Shown here: piece after piece, positions 17,823 to 25,891 of the stretch
Position numbering within the stretch: the stretch's first letter is position 1
How the letters are laid out: every line of letters begins with the position of its first letter
NCBI RefSeq assembly: GCF_001421965.1
Contig: NZ_LMLP01000012.1
Span: 186,805-250,804 of the forward strand
Origin: Sphingomonas sp. Leaf67
GTDB taxonomy: Bacteria; Pseudomonadota; Alphaproteobacteria; Sphingomonadales; Sphingomonadaceae
Direction: 5' to 3'
Length of the DNA stretch: 64,000 nucleotides
Made by a program: the position numbers and the translations under genes
Notes under the pieces: model-generated
What the model was told of the DNA's origin: nothing
Databases searched by the model: none
The model's input: only the letters and a program-made list of their open reading frames with translations

Positions 17823-19118
17823 ATGCAGATTCCCAGATATTGGCCGTCGTTCGGCGTGCAGGTCGCGATCGGAATGGCGGTAGGCATCGGCCTCGGCTTC
17901 GTCGCGGCGGAGGCAGGCGGCGCGGACGGTGCGCTTGGCACGACGCTGCACACGGTCGGGCAGATCTTCGTCCAATTGCTGAAGGTGCTGGTCCCGGCGC
18001 TGGTGTTCACCGCCATCGTCGGATCGATCGCGGCGTTGCGCGACCTGCCCAATGCCGCGCGGCTGGTGGGACAGACGCTGTTGTGGTTCGCGATCACCGC
18101 GCTGATCGCGGTGTCGATCGGCATCGTGCTGGGATTGGTGATACAGCCGGGCCTGCACAGCAGCGCGCCCATCGCCACCGCCGCCGCGCCGACCGCCGTC
18201 GGCAGCTGGCTCGATTTCCTGAAAGGGCTGGTGCCGGCCAATCTGCTCGGCCTGACCGCGACGACGAAACTCGCCGATGGCGCGGTGACGACCACGCTGG
18301 GCTTCAACGTGTTGCAGATCATCGTCGTCGCGATCGCGGTCGGTGCCGCCGCCGTCCGGGTCGGGGCGGCGGGGGAGCCGTTTCTGGCCTTCAACACCTC
18401 GGCGCTGATGATCCTGCGCCGGCTGCTGCGCTGGGTGATCGCGCTGACCCCGATCGGGTCGGCGGCGCTGATCGGCGATGCGATCGTCCGTTATGGCTGG
18501 AGCACGCTGTCGTCGCTCGGCGCGTTCGCGGCGACGGTCTATCTTGGCCTCGGCATCGTGTTGCTGATCGTCTATCCGCTGTTGCTGGCGATCCACCGCA
18601 TCGACCCGCTATGGTTCTTCCGCCGGGCATGGCCAGCCATCCAGCTCGGCTTCGTCACCCGCTCGTCAGTCGGCACGCTGCCGGTGACGCAGGAATTGAC
18701 CGAGCGTGCGCTGGGCGTGCCGCAGGCCTATGCCGCCTTTGCTGTGCCGCTCGGGTCGACGACCAAGATGGACGGGTGCGCGGCGATCTATCCCGCGGTC
18801 GCGGCGATCTTCGTCGCGCAGTTTTTCGGCCTGACGCTGCACGCCGGCGATTATGCCCTGATCGTGATGGTGTCGGTGCTCGGATCGGCGGCCACCGCCG
18901 GCCTGACCGGCGCGACCGTGATGCTGACGCTGACGCTCACGACGCTCGGCCTGCCATTGGAAGGGGCGGGGCTGTTGCTGGCGATCGACCCGATCCTCGA
19001 CATGGGTCGCACCGCCGTCAACGTCGCCGGACAGATGCTGGTGCCGGTGATCGTCGCCAAACGCGAAGGGTTGCTGACCGCCGGCGACGTCCCGGTGGGT
19101 AACGTGCTGGCGGCGTAA
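17823..19118 (+). CDS. DAACS family dicarboxylate/amino acid:cation symporter
   Basis: 431 residues from ATG 17823 with AGGGGC upstream; an earlier in-frame start would add ten atypical residues. The hairpin motif TRSSVGTLPVT and the substrate/cation motif LGSTTKMDGCAAIYPAVAAIFVAQ are those of the GltP/DctA superfamily; the SSxGTLPVT form is closer to the glutamate/neutral amino acid branch than to DctA. It imports anionic substrates with Na+ or H+. It lies downstream of dctB/dctD and the pseudogene on the same strand, so control by that system is possible but not shown. Confidence 0.87.
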   Translation: MQIPRYWPSFGVQVAIGMAVGIGLGFVAAEAGGADGALGTTLHTVGQIFVQLLKVLVPALVFTAIVGSIAALRDLPNAARLVGQTLLWFAITALIAVSIGIVLGLVIQPGLHSSAPIATAAAPTAVGSWLDFLKGLVPANLLGLTATTKLADGAVTTTLGFNVLQIIVVAIAVGAAAVRVGAAGEPFLAFNTSALMILRRLLRWVIALTPIGSAALIGDAIVRYGWSTLSSLGAFAATVYLGLGIVLLIVYPLLLAIHRIDPLWFFRRAWPAIQLGFVTRSSVGTLPVTQELTERALGVPQAYAAFAVPLGSTTKMDGCAAIYPAVAAIFVAQFFGLTLHAGDYALIVMVSVLGSAATAGLTGATVMLTLTLTTLGLPLEGAGLLLAIDPILDMGRTAVNVAGQMLVPVIVAKREGLLTAGDVPVGNVLAA

Positions 19119-19130
19119 CCGATGGTGGCG

Positions 19131-21089
19131 TTACGACGCCGCTTCCTCCCAGACATATTCATGCTGGTTGTCGTTCAGCACGATCGTGCGCCTGTCCCCG
19201 CGTTTCCCCGCCAGCAGGTCGAAGCCGAGCATCCCGGGCGACAGGGTGACGAGCGAGACGGTGCCGTCCTTGTTGCGCTTTAGGCCCGCATCGGACCACA
19301 TCGACGTGGCGCGTAGCTCCATCTTGCCACCCGTATAGCGGATCGTCAGCGGGCCAAGATCGGCATTGGTATAGCGCCCGACATAGGGGGCCGCTTCGGC
19401 TGCGCTGACGTCCTGATCCACTTCGCTGCGCAATTTGGCCATCGCTTCGTCGGAGCGCCTGGCGGCCGAAGCGATATTCTCGGCGGCCTCGGGCTTTCCG
19501 TCATATAGCAGTTCGAGCAGCCGCCGCTTGACCCCTTCGGTCAGGGTATAGCCGCTTTCGGCATTGGTCAGCACCACGACGCCGACCTTTGCCGACGGAA
19601 CGGCGAACCAGTTGCTCTTGTAGCCGAACATGCTGCCGCCATGCTGGATAACCGACACGCCCTTGCTGGAATCGTCCTCCAATCCCATCCCGTACCACAT
19701 CTGCTCGCCGACCGGCACGTTGTGCACGCGCCGTGCGAGCAAGTTGGCGGCCGACAACAGCCGCTTGCCCGACGGCAACATGCCTTCGTCGAGTTCATCG
19801 CGGACATAGAGCGCCATGTCGTGCGCCGACGACCATGCACCGCCCGCCGGACGATAGGGGACGACGGTATCGTTGTAACGGACATCGACCTTCGCCAGGC
19901 GGTCGTTGATGTCGGTATCATAGGGTTTGGCCCAATCGCCGGCCATTGCCTTCGCATTGCTGAACGTCGTCGCCCGCATCTCCAGCGGATCGAAGATGCG
20001 TTCCTGCATCGCCCGGTCGAACGCCGCGCCGATTTCCATGTCGGGATAGAGGATGTGGGCGCCCAGATAGCCGGCCGCGCTCGCCATCAGGTTGTTGTAC
20101 TGGAACACCTCCCCAAAACCGCTGGTCGGCTGGGTCACGGCCAGTTGCGCAAAGGCCTCCTGCGGACCGGTATCGGCACGGGTGTTGAACAGCCACTGCA
20201 TATCCTTGCGCGGCAATCCGGTACAGGCGCAGACCAGATGCTTGACCAGTACCTTCTGCGTCGTCGCCGCGTCGCCCAGTTTGAAGCCGGGCATATAATC
20301 GATCACCGGCCGATCCCAGTCGAGCCGCCCCTGATCGACCAGCGTCGCAAGCAGCAGCGTCGCCATGCCCTTGGTATTCGACGCGATCATGAACAGCGTG
20401 TCTTTGCCGACCGGCTTGGCCGAAGTGACGTCCTTCACGCCGATCCCGCCTTCATAGACGATCCGGTCATGATCGATGATCGCAAGGCCGACGCCGGGAA
20501 TCTTCAGCGTCGTCATCGATGTCCGCACGAACTGTTTCAGGGCCTCGATCCGCGCCGCGTCCATGCGATGCGCCGGCTTGCCCGTGAAATTCTCCTTCTG
20601 AAATCCCGTCGGGCGCAGCGTTTCGGCGGAGGTGTTGAATTGCCCGCTGCGCTTGGCGATCGTCGCCAGCGCACCCTCGACCGCGACGATGGTCCATGCC
20701 GTACCGCGTCGGAACGCGACCGCCTGCGCCATCGCCTTTTCGGCGGGCGGGACATCATAGCTCACGACGACGATCTCGTCCCAGCCTTCGCGCGCCGGGA
20801 CTTTCTGCGTCAGGTGCGGCGGGCGGGCGAAACTGGGCAGCGCCTGCTTCCATGCCTGTACGACCGCGTCCGATGCGTCGCGGGCAGTGGTAACCGGTAC
20901 GATTGCGACGCGCAGGTCATTTTCGGGCGGCGTGAAGCGGACCACATCATTGGTCCGCACCATCGCCCAGCCGACCGGCGGCACCAGGGTGGCACCCGCA
21001 CCAACCGGGATCGCGGTCGACTGCGCCAGAGCCGGCCCGGCGATGACTTGCGCAATGCAAATTGCGGCGGCGGTTATGATAGTCTTCAT
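19131..21089 (-). CDS. Secreted CubicO-type serine hydrolase
   Basis: 652 residues. Signal peptide 1-22 (GPALAQ). An extra N-terminal domain of about 150 residues (VPPVGWAMVRTNDVVRFTPP) precedes the beta-lactamase-like domain with SxxK in MIASNTKGMA, the second motif YNN in FQYNNLMASAAGYLG and QHGGSMFGYKSNW as the third motif. A C-terminal beta-rich domain (PYVGRYTNADLGPLTIRY) resembles the DUF3471 tail often found on these enzymes. Probable periplasmic peptidase or esterase; substrate unknown. It is convergent with the symporter, 12 bases apart. Confidence 0.84.
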   Translation of the reverse strand: MKTIITAAAICIAQVIAGPALAQSTAIPVGAGATLVPPVGWAMVRTNDVVRFTPPENDLRVAIVPVTTARDASDAVVQAWKQALPSFARPPHLTQKVPAREGWDEIVVVSYDVPPAEKAMAQAVAFRRGTAWTIVAVEGALATIAKRSGQFNTSAETLRPTGFQKENFTGKPAHRMDAARIEALKQFVRTSMTTLKIPGVGLAIIDHDRIVYEGGIGVKDVTSAKPVGKDTLFMIASNTKGMATLLLATLVDQGRLDWDRPVIDYMPGFKLGDAATTQKVLVKHLVCACTGLPRKDMQWLFNTRADTGPQEAFAQLAVTQPTSGFGEVFQYNNLMASAAGYLGAHILYPDMEIGAAFDRAMQERIFDPLEMRATTFSNAKAMAGDWAKPYDTDINDRLAKVDVRYNDTVVPYRPAGGAWSSAHDMALYVRDELDEGMLPSGKRLLSAANLLARRVHNVPVGEQMWYGMGLEDDSSKGVSVIQHGGSMFGYKSNWFAVPSAKVGVVVLTNAESGYTLTEGVKRRLLELLYDGKPEAAENIASAARRSDEAMAKLRSEVDQDVSAAEAAPYVGRYTNADLGPLTIRYTGGKMELRATSMWSDAGLKRNKDGTVSLVTLSPGMLGFDLLAGKRGDRRTIVLNDNQHEYVWEEAAS

Positions 21090-21161
21090 GGTGCTCCCCC
21101 CAGATGCCCGGGCGAAGACTGCGCCTGGATCCTGCGAGTCGGCAAGCGAAACCGTCGGCCG

Positions 21162-21758
21162 TTACAGGCTGGGACCAGCGACCGGTGCCTTCGCTGCTTT
21201 CGCAGGATTGTCGTCGATGGTCTTTAGCAGCACCGGTGTACGCGTATCGCGCTTCGCATAGTCACGCGCCGACAGGCCGGCCATGACGTCGGGCTGATCT
21301 GGATTGGCCCCGGCGGCGATGAGGGTGCGGACCATGTCGACGTTGCGCAGCTGCACCGCGCGGATCAGTGGCGTCTCGCCGCTGCTGTTGCCGAGGTTCA
21401 GGTTCGCCTTGCGCGCGACGAGCGCGTTGATCGCCTCGACCGATCCGGCCTCGACCGCCAGCAGCGCGGGGGTATTGCCGCGATTGTCCTGGATATTGGG
21501 GTTCGCGCCCTTGGCGAGCAGGAAACGCAGATAGGTCAGGTTGCCGTTCTTCGCGACGATGTGCAGCGCACTTTCGCCGGTCGAGCGGTCCTTGGTATTG
21601 ATGATCGTCTGGCCCGGCTGGCCGAGGATGTCGTTGACCTTGTTCCCGTCCTCGTCGCGAACCGCTTTCAGGAACACATAGCCCGGCGACATCTGCTGCG
21701 CTCCGGCGGCGGCGGGCAGCATCAGCGCGGCGGCGAGGAGAAGGCGGATGGCGGACAT
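21162..21758 (-). CDS. Exported ankyrin-repeat protein
   Basis: 198 residues with a signal peptide (MSAIRLLLAAALMLPAAAGAQ) and about four ankyrin repeats, seen as GESALHIVAKNGNLTYLRFL, LLAKGANPNIQDNRGNTPAL, GETPLIRAVQLRNVDMVRTL and LIAAGANPDQPD. Ankyrin repeats mediate protein contacts; periplasmic examples in proteobacteria are largely uncharacterised, some linked to catalase export. It follows the serine hydrolase divergence point and is transcribed away from the SCO1 gene. Confidence 0.85.
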   Translation of the reverse strand: MSAIRLLLAAALMLPAAAGAQQMSPGYVFLKAVRDEDGNKVNDILGQPGQTIINTKDRSTGESALHIVAKNGNLTYLRFLLAKGANPNIQDNRGNTPALLAVEAGSVEAINALVARKANLNLGNSSGETPLIRAVQLRNVDMVRTLIAAGANPDQPDVMAGLSARDYAKRDTRTPVLLKTIDDNPAKAAKAPVAGPSL

Positions 21759-21828
21759 GGGAACAGGCTCCGAAAGGACGTTACGCGGCTTGCAAGGCGT
21801 CGCCTATCAGATCATGGCTGGCAACACC

Positions 21829-22422
21829 ATGAACAGCATCGTCCGTACCCTCGCGCCAGCGCTCGCGCTGGCCCTTGCCGCCTGTGGCGGGCAGGCCGAA
21901 TCGCCGGGTGCCCCGCCGCTGGCGGGCGCGCGCATCGGCGGGCCGTTCGTCCTGACCGATCCCGCGGGCAAGGTGGTGCGCGACACCGACTTCGCCGGCA
22001 AATGGCGGATCATGTATTTCGGCTATACCTATTGCCCCGATGTCTGCCCGGTCGATGTCCAGAATATCGCGGCGGGGCTGAAGGCGTTCGAGGACGAAGC
22101 GCCCGAATTGGGCGCGAAGGTCGTGCCGATCTTCATCACCGTCGATCCCGAACGCGATACGCCGGCGGTGGTCGGCAAGTTCGTCTCCGCCTTTCACCCG
22201 CGTATGGTTGGCCTTACCGGCAGTGCGCAGGCGATCGCCGATGCGGCGCGTGCCTACGGCGTCACCTATGCCAAGTCGCAGCCGCCCGGTGCCACCGAAT
22301 ATCTGATGGACCATAGCCGCACCGCGATCCTGATGGACCCGCAGGGCCGCCCGGTGGCGCTGCTGCCACAGGAAGAGGGCGGCCCGGCGGTTGCCGCCGA
22401 GCTGAAGAAGTGGGTCCGGTGA
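21829..22422 (+). CDS. SCO1/SenC copper chaperone lipoprotein
   Basis: 197 residues from ATG 21829 (21814 possible). The signal ends in a lipobox LALAACG, so it is membrane-anchored on the periplasmic side. The thioredoxin-like domain holds the copper ligands Cys69 and Cys73 in TYCPDVCP and His162 in YLMDHSR. SCO proteins deliver copper to the CuA site of cytochrome oxidase and control thiol redox state. Its stop overlaps the next start (GTGA), forming a three-gene coupled unit with the YcgN-type and YgjP-type genes. Confidence 0.92.
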   Translation: MNSIVRTLAPALALALAACGGQAESPGAPPLAGARIGGPFVLTDPAGKVVRDTDFAGKWRIMYFGYTYCPDVCPVDVQNIAAGLKAFEDEAPELGAKVVPIFITVDPERDTPAVVGKFVSAFHPRMVGLTGSAQAIADAARAYGVTYAKSQPPGATEYLMDHSRTAILMDPQGRPVALLPQEEGGPAVAAELKKWVR

Positions 22423-22853
22423 GCGGGCGCTTCTGGGAAGACCTGCCGCTGGCGGCGCTCGACCGCGCGCAATGGGAAGCCTTGTGCGATGGCTGCGGCA
22501 AATGCTGCCTCCACAAGCTGGAGGATGAGGATACCGGCGAAATCCATGCGACCAACGTCGCGTGCAAGCTGCTCGACCGGCGCATGGGCCAGTGCAGCGA
22601 CTATCGCCACCGCCATGCCTATGTTCCCGAATGCGTGCGATTGAACGCCCGCAACGTCGGCGATATCGAATGGCTGCCCTCGACCTGCGCCTATCGGTTG
22701 CGCAACGAGGGCAAGCCGTTGCCCGACTGGCATTATCTGAACAGCGGCGACCGCGAGAGTGTCCATGCCGCCGGCCAGTCGACGCGCGGTTGGACGGTAT
22801 CGGAGAATGACGTCGGCGACCTCGAACATCACCTGACCGACCGGACGCTGTGA
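22419..22853 (+). CDS. YcgN family cysteine-cluster protein (UPF0260)
   Basis: 144 residues starting at GTG 22419 within the SCO1 stop. The N-terminal cluster CDGCGKCC and further cysteines at VACKLL, QCSDY, ECVRL and STCAYR define the family. The cysteine pattern suggests a metal or Fe-S site, but the role of YcgN proteins is not known. The C-terminus (GWTVSENDVGDLEHHL) is typical. Four-base overlap with the downstream metallopeptidase suggests coupled translation. Confidence 0.9.
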   Translation: MSGRFWEDLPLAALDRAQWEALCDGCGKCCLHKLEDEDTGEIHATNVACKLLDRRMGQCSDYRHRHAYVPECVRLNARNVGDIEWLPSTCAYRLRNEGKPLPDWHYLNSGDRESVHAAGQSTRGWTVSENDVGDLEHHLTDRTL

Positions 22854-23638
22854 TCGACGGGGTCGAGGTCGTCCGCCATCCGCGCGCGCGTGTCGCGCGG
22901 CTGTCGGTCGATCCGGCGACCGGGCGGGTACGCCTCACCGTGCCGAAGCGGATGGCGCTGGCCAAGGCCGTGGCATGGGCAGGCGAGAAGGCCGAGTGGA
23001 TCGCGGCGCAGCGGGCAAGGCTGCCGCAGGGACGGCCGTTCGTCGATGGTGCGACCGTGCCGGTGGCGGATCGGCCGGTGCGGTTACGGTGGGTTGACGG
23101 GGGCTCGCGGACGGTGACCCTGACATCGCCTCCGCTCCTTCGTCACCCCGGCGAAGGCCGGGGTCCATGGCCGCGGGACGATGCGAATTCTTCGATGCCG
23201 CCCGTATCCATGGATTCCGGCCTGCGCCGGGATGACGAACTGACCTGCGGCGGCCCGATCGAACAATTCCCCGCCCGCATCGAACGCTGGCTCAAGCGCG
23301 AGGCGCACCGCCTGCTCGCCGAAGACACGGCGCACTATGCCGCAAAGGCCGGCGTCACCGTGGCGCAGGTCGCGATCGGCGACCCCAAGGCGCGCTGGGG
23401 CAGTTGCAGTTCGACGGGCACGATCCGCTATAGCTGGCGGCTGTTGCTCGCCCCCGGCTTCGTCCGCCGGGCGACCGTCGCGCATGAGGTCGCGCACCGT
23501 GTGCACATGCATCACGGTCCCGCCTTCCACGCACTGGTCGCCGACCTGTTCGAGGGCGATCCCGATACCGCCCGCCGCTGGTTGCGCGCGGACGGGGCGG
23601 CGCTTCACTGGTTCGGGCGCGCGTCCTCTTCGGAATAG
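22850..23638 (+). CDS. YgjP-type (DUF45/M48-like) metallopeptidase with in-frame repeat insertion
   Basis: 262 residues from GTG 22850. The zinc motif HEVAHRVHMHH, followed by FHALVADLF, and the upstream KARWGSCSSTGTIRYSW are diagnostic of the SprT/YgjP-like peptidases. Residues about 98-129 are encoded by a complete 97-base palindromic repeat (23141-23237) that splits the beta-rich N-terminal region from the LTCGGPIEQFPARIERW segment. Despite this the frame stays open, so the protein probably survives with an extra loop. The 3' end overlaps the convergent PBP gene by 34 bases. Confidence 0.82.
   Translation: MIDGVEVVRHPRARVARLSVDPATGRVRLTVPKRMALAKAVAWAGEKAEWIAAQRARLPQGRPFVDGATVPVADRPVRLRWVDGGSRTVTLTSPPLLRHPGEGRGPWPRDDANSSMPPVSMDSGLRRDDELTCGGPIEQFPARIERWLKREAHRLLAEDTAHYAAKAGVTVAQVAIGDPKARWGSCSSTGTIRYSWRLLLAPGFVRRATVAHEVAHRVHMHHGPAFHALVADLFEGDPDTARRWLRADGAALHWFGRASSSE
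23141..23237. repeat. REPIN-like palindromic element inside a coding region
   Basis: Arms 23141-23170 and 23208-23237 are inverted copies, 26 of 30 bases matching, around a 37-base centre. The arm starts CGTCACCCCGGCG and ends GTCCATGG. The sequence type is the dispersed sphingomonad repeat with CCGG-rich hairpin. It lies wholly within the metallopeptidase gene and is translated. Confidence 0.85.
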
Positions 23639-25755
23639 CCGGGCGGCGGCGGACGACGGTCGGGTACGGGTCGACGTTGTGCCGGCACGGGCTGCTCGGG
23701 ACGCTGCTGCCCCCGGCCGAGCGCGCGGTCGATCCAGTCCTGATCAAGCTGTTCGTCGGGTACGCGCGGCTGCACCGGCGTTTCGTCGTCGTCCGGTTCG
23801 GTCTGCGGGTTGCCATCGCCGGTGCGCGGCTGTTCGATCGGGTTGCCGTCGGGATCGACATAGACCCGGTCGTCGGGCGCGCCGTAATAGCTCTCCGCGT
23901 CGGGTTCCTCCTGCCATTCGGGCAGCGTCACCTTGGTATTGAACTCCTCGACCGGGCGGTTCGCGACCGCCTGTCGCATGAATGCGGCAAAGGCGCGGGC
24001 CGGGGCGGTGCCGCCCTGCAGCCCGCCGACCGCCTTCGCATCGTCGCGGCCCATCCAGACGCCGGTGGTGATGCCGGACGAGAAGCCCATGAACCAGCCG
24101 TCCTTGTACGAACTGGTCGTGCCGGTCTTGCCCGCAACGGGGCGCCCGATCTGCGCCGCGCGACCCGTACCGGTATTGACCGCGGTCTGGAGCAGGTCGG
24201 TCATCTGCTGCGCGACATAGGGCGCGACCAGAACCCGCGAACTGTCGACCTGATGCTGGTAGATCACCGATCCGTTGGCGGTGACCCGGGTGATGCCATA
24301 GGGGACGACCGCCGTCCCGCCGCTCGCGACCGAGGCATAGGCGCGGGTCAGGTCGATCAGCCGCACGTCGGAGGTGCCCAGCACCATCGCCGGCTTGGTA
24401 TTGATCGGGGTGGTGATGCCGAAGCGGCGCGCCATGTCGGCGACGGTCGCGAAGCCGACCTCCTGCCCCAGCCGGGCCGACACGGTGTTCAACGAATAGG
24501 CGAAGGCGGTGCGCAGCGATACTTGCCCGCTATAGCGGCGCGACGCGTTGCGCGGGGTCCAGCCGTCGATCGTGATCGGCGCGTCGTTGACCTGGCTGTC
24601 GGGGTTCATGCCTGCTTCGAGCGCGGAGAGGTAGACGAACAGCTTCCACGCCGACCCCGGCTGGCGGGTCGCCTGTGTCGCGCGGTTGTAGATCGACGAC
24701 ACATAATCCTTGCCGCCGACCATCGCCCGGACCGCCCCGTCGCGGTCGAGCGCAACCAGCGCGCCCTGCACCCCCGCCGGCGCATTGGCGCGGATCGCGG
24801 TGTCCGCGCTCTGCTGCATCGACGGGTCGAGCGTGGTCCACACGTCGAGCGGCGCTTCGGTCTCGTCGATCAGCGTTTCGAGCTGCGGCAACGCCCAGTC
24901 GGTGAAATAGCGGACGCTGTTCTGCTGCGGTTCGGGGGCCAGCTTGATCGCCTTCGGATCGGCGTCCATTGCCTCGCTCGCGGTGATCGCGCCGGTTTCC
25001 TGCATCAGCTTCAGCACGACGCCGGCGCGACCGACCGCCGCCTCGGCATCGGCGGTCGGCGAATAGCGCGACGGTGCCTTGACCAGCCCGGCGATCACCG
25101 CCGCTTCGGACAGCGACAGATCGGTGCCGGGATGGTTGAAGAAGCGCCGCGACGCCGCGTCGATGCCGTATGCGCCACCGCCGAAATAGACCTTGTTCAG
25201 ATACAGTTCGAGGATCTGGTTCTTGGTGAACTTGCGTTCCAGCGCCAGCGCGAGGATGATCTCGCGGAATTTGCGCCCGACCGTGTAGCTGTTCGACAGG
25301 AAGATGGTGCGCGCGACCTGCTGCGTGATCGTCGATGCGCCCTGCAGCCGCCGGCCGGTGCCGCGGGTCTCGATCGCGAATTTGGTGATGCGCGCGAGTG
25401 CCACCGGATCGACGCCCCAGTGCGAGCGGAAGCGGCGGTCCTCGACCGCGACCATTGCTTCGCGCATCGGCGCCGGGATCTGCGAATACGGAATCCATTC
25501 GCCATAACTCGGCCCCAGCGAGACGAGGATCGACCCGTCGGCGGCCCGTACGCGGATCATCTGTCCGTTAGGAGATGATTTGAGCTGGCTGAAGCTCGGT
25601 ATGCTCGACCTGGCATTATAGACCGCGACGACCAGCGCGATCGCGGCCATCACCGCAAGGCCGAACCCGATCCCCAACGTCCAGCGCAGGATGCGCCGCC
25701 AGCGGGATGGAGCGGCGGCGGGCCGCTTTTGCGGACGTTGGGAAGAGCGTGCCAT
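23605..25755 (-). CDS. Class A penicillin-binding protein (1A family)
   Basis: 716 residues from ATG 25755. Short cytoplasmic Arg/Lys-rich tail, one TM helix (about 27-47), a GT51 glycosyltransferase domain (AVEDRRFRSHWGVDP, GASTITQQVARTIFL, KNQILELYLNKVYFGGGAYG) and a transpeptidase domain with RQPGSAWKLF (SxxK), SLN and KTGTTSSYKDGWF. The C-terminus is a Pro/Gln/Asp-rich tail. It polymerises and crosslinks peptidoglycan. The window has a second class A PBP at 52396-54906; this one lacks that protein's long insert between the two domains. Confidence 0.92.
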   Translation of the reverse strand: MARSSQRPQKRPAAAPSRWRRILRWTLGIGFGLAVMAAIALVVAVYNARSSIPSFSQLKSSPNGQMIRVRAADGSILVSLGPSYGEWIPYSQIPAPMREAMVAVEDRRFRSHWGVDPVALARITKFAIETRGTGRRLQGASTITQQVARTIFLSNSYTVGRKFREIILALALERKFTKNQILELYLNKVYFGGGAYGIDAASRRFFNHPGTDLSLSEAAVIAGLVKAPSRYSPTADAEAAVGRAGVVLKLMQETGAITASEAMDADPKAIKLAPEPQQNSVRYFTDWALPQLETLIDETEAPLDVWTTLDPSMQQSADTAIRANAPAGVQGALVALDRDGAVRAMVGGKDYVSSIYNRATQATRQPGSAWKLFVYLSALEAGMNPDSQVNDAPITIDGWTPRNASRRYSGQVSLRTAFAYSLNTVSARLGQEVGFATVADMARRFGITTPINTKPAMVLGTSDVRLIDLTRAYASVASGGTAVVPYGITRVTANGSVIYQHQVDSSRVLVAPYVAQQMTDLLQTAVNTGTGRAAQIGRPVAGKTGTTSSYKDGWFMGFSSGITTGVWMGRDDAKAVGGLQGGTAPARAFAAFMRQAVANRPVEEFNTKVTLPEWQEEPDAESYYGAPDDRVYVDPDGNPIEQPRTGDGNPQTEPDDDETPVQPRVPDEQLDQDWIDRALGRGQQRPEQPVPAQRRPVPDRRPPPPGYSEEDARPNQ

Positions 25756-25840
25756 GAAGATGCGCCGGATACCGCTTCCGGGCGGGGGGGCACAAGCCCT
25801 GTGCGACGGTATGCCCGCCACTTGCCCCATGCCGCCCAAC

Positions 25841-25870
25841 AAAAAAGGGCCCGCGTTGCCGCGAGCCCTT
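25841..25870 (-). terminator. Rho-independent terminator of pnp
   Basis: On the minus strand an 11-pair stem (AAGGGCTCGCG / CGCGGGCCCTT, one G-T wobble) with a GCAA loop is followed by six T. It lies just downstream of the pnp stop and closes the long minus-strand operon. Confidence 0.9.
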
Positions 25871-25891
25871 CCTTAACCGGATCGCGAACGA

